14,950 nucleotides of DNA from JAYEHK01 sp034659475 (GTDB lineage Bacteria; Bacillota; Syntrophomonadia; Syntrophomonadales; Syntrophomonadaceae), in contig JAYEHK010000104.1 in NCBI GenBank assembly GCA_034659475.1, forward strand, positions 1 to 14,950, read 5' to 3'. The notes beneath the pieces are model-generated. The model worked only from the letters and a program-made list of their open reading frames with translations. It searched no databases and had not been told where the DNA came from. Position 1 is the stretch's first letter, and the number at the start of each line of letters is the position of its first letter. The position numbers and the translations under genes are program-made. This document shows, one piece after another, positions 14,819 to 14,950 of this stretch.

Positions 14819-14950
14819 GTGACAAGGGGACGGTTGTATGTCCAGCAAGGCTGGCATGTTCAGCGGGAGGTAGTCCCGCTAGGGAAACAAGCAGAATCCC
14901 TGTAGCTTGGTTAGCAGAGGGGAAAGAAATTGAACCTCTGGAGTCTAATG
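14819..14950 (+). mobile_element. group II intron, 5' end (partial), inserted antisense into istB
   Basis: Right where istB breaks, + strand sequence begins GTGAC, close to the group II 5' consensus GUGYG. It then forms successive hairpins: CCAGC/GCTGG (14842-14854), GCGGGA/TCCCGC (14863-14879), AGGGA/TCCCT (14880-14900) and AGAGG/CCTCT (14916-14939). The text GTAGCTTGG followed by a GAAAG loop and GAACCTCTGGAGTC strongly resembles domain I of bacterial group II introns. The intron-encoded reverse transcriptase and domains V-VI would lie beyond the window. The last base of the first intron letter set, GTGAC instead of GTGYG, deviates from consensus. Confidence 0.6.

Larger units (their letters stand above)
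14528..14950 (-). mobile_element. IS21-family insertion sequence, istB-side end, itself interrupted
   Basis: The proposed outer end starts TGTCAATTAAAAATGAAC at 14528. IS21 elements begin with TG and carry repeated terminal motifs, and here AAAAATGA occurs twice (14536-14543 and 14547-14554). The istB gene reads leftward toward this end, as expected. The rest of the element, with istA, lies beyond the window, and a second mobile element splits istB at 14818. The other IS end and the target duplication are not visible, so the exact boundary is inferred. Confidence 0.55.

Noticed and set aside
14825..14836. AGGGGACGGTTG at the start of the intron resembles REP-type repeats
   Set aside because: There is no paired arm, and the position at the istB break plus the following hairpins fit a group II intron better.

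Overview
The window looks like chromosome of an AT-rich, endospore-forming anaerobic Firmicute. The sporulation marker is a YyaC-type protein, and the anaerobic marker is an oxygen-sensitive indolepyruvate:ferredoxin oxidoreductase. The protein style and the DnaD-DnaB module would fit a Sporomusa/Pelosinus-like Negativicute, but that placement is inference from general familiarity.

Housekeeping part (1-11.9 kb, all genes on the + strand). A metallo-beta-lactamase/beta-CASP RNase-like protein (264-1841) ends in a clear terminator. Next is a replication module: a DnaD-domain protein (2047-3228), a divergent DnaB-type helicase (3283-4647) and a 102-residue protein that overlaps the helicase by ATGA (4644-4952). 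Spermidine synthase speE follows 29 nt later and closes with a terminator near 5.9 kb. A second unit holds a HisC-type aminotransferase (6077-7180) and a YyaC-like spore protein (7190-7744). A repeat-rich foldback segment (7751-8014) separates it from iorA-iorB (8070-10400), which make aryl-acetyl-CoA and reduced ferredoxin from aryl-pyruvates. rlmD, a 23S rRNA uracil methyltransferase, ends this part.

Accessory part (11.9-14.95 kb, genes on the - strand). A non-coding stretch rich in inverted repeats is followed by a translationally coupled pair: a methyltransferase-like protein with an unusual Cys-rich N-terminus (13239-14153) and a DUF1848 protein with a radical-SAM-like C-terminal cysteine cluster (12298-13242). 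Just upstream lie wreckage: a fragment that reads like the C-terminus of a type I restriction subunit HsdR, and a 3' gene fragment whose open frame stops right at the apparent end of an IS21-family insertion sequence. The istB gene of that IS is itself cut by what reads as the 5' end of a group II intron, which runs off the window.

The most interesting object is the coupled methyltransferase/DUF1848 pair inside a decayed, restriction-linked, IS-riddled island. The second is the 177-nt nested foldback between yyaC and iorA. No RNA gene, CRISPR array or complete mobile element was found.
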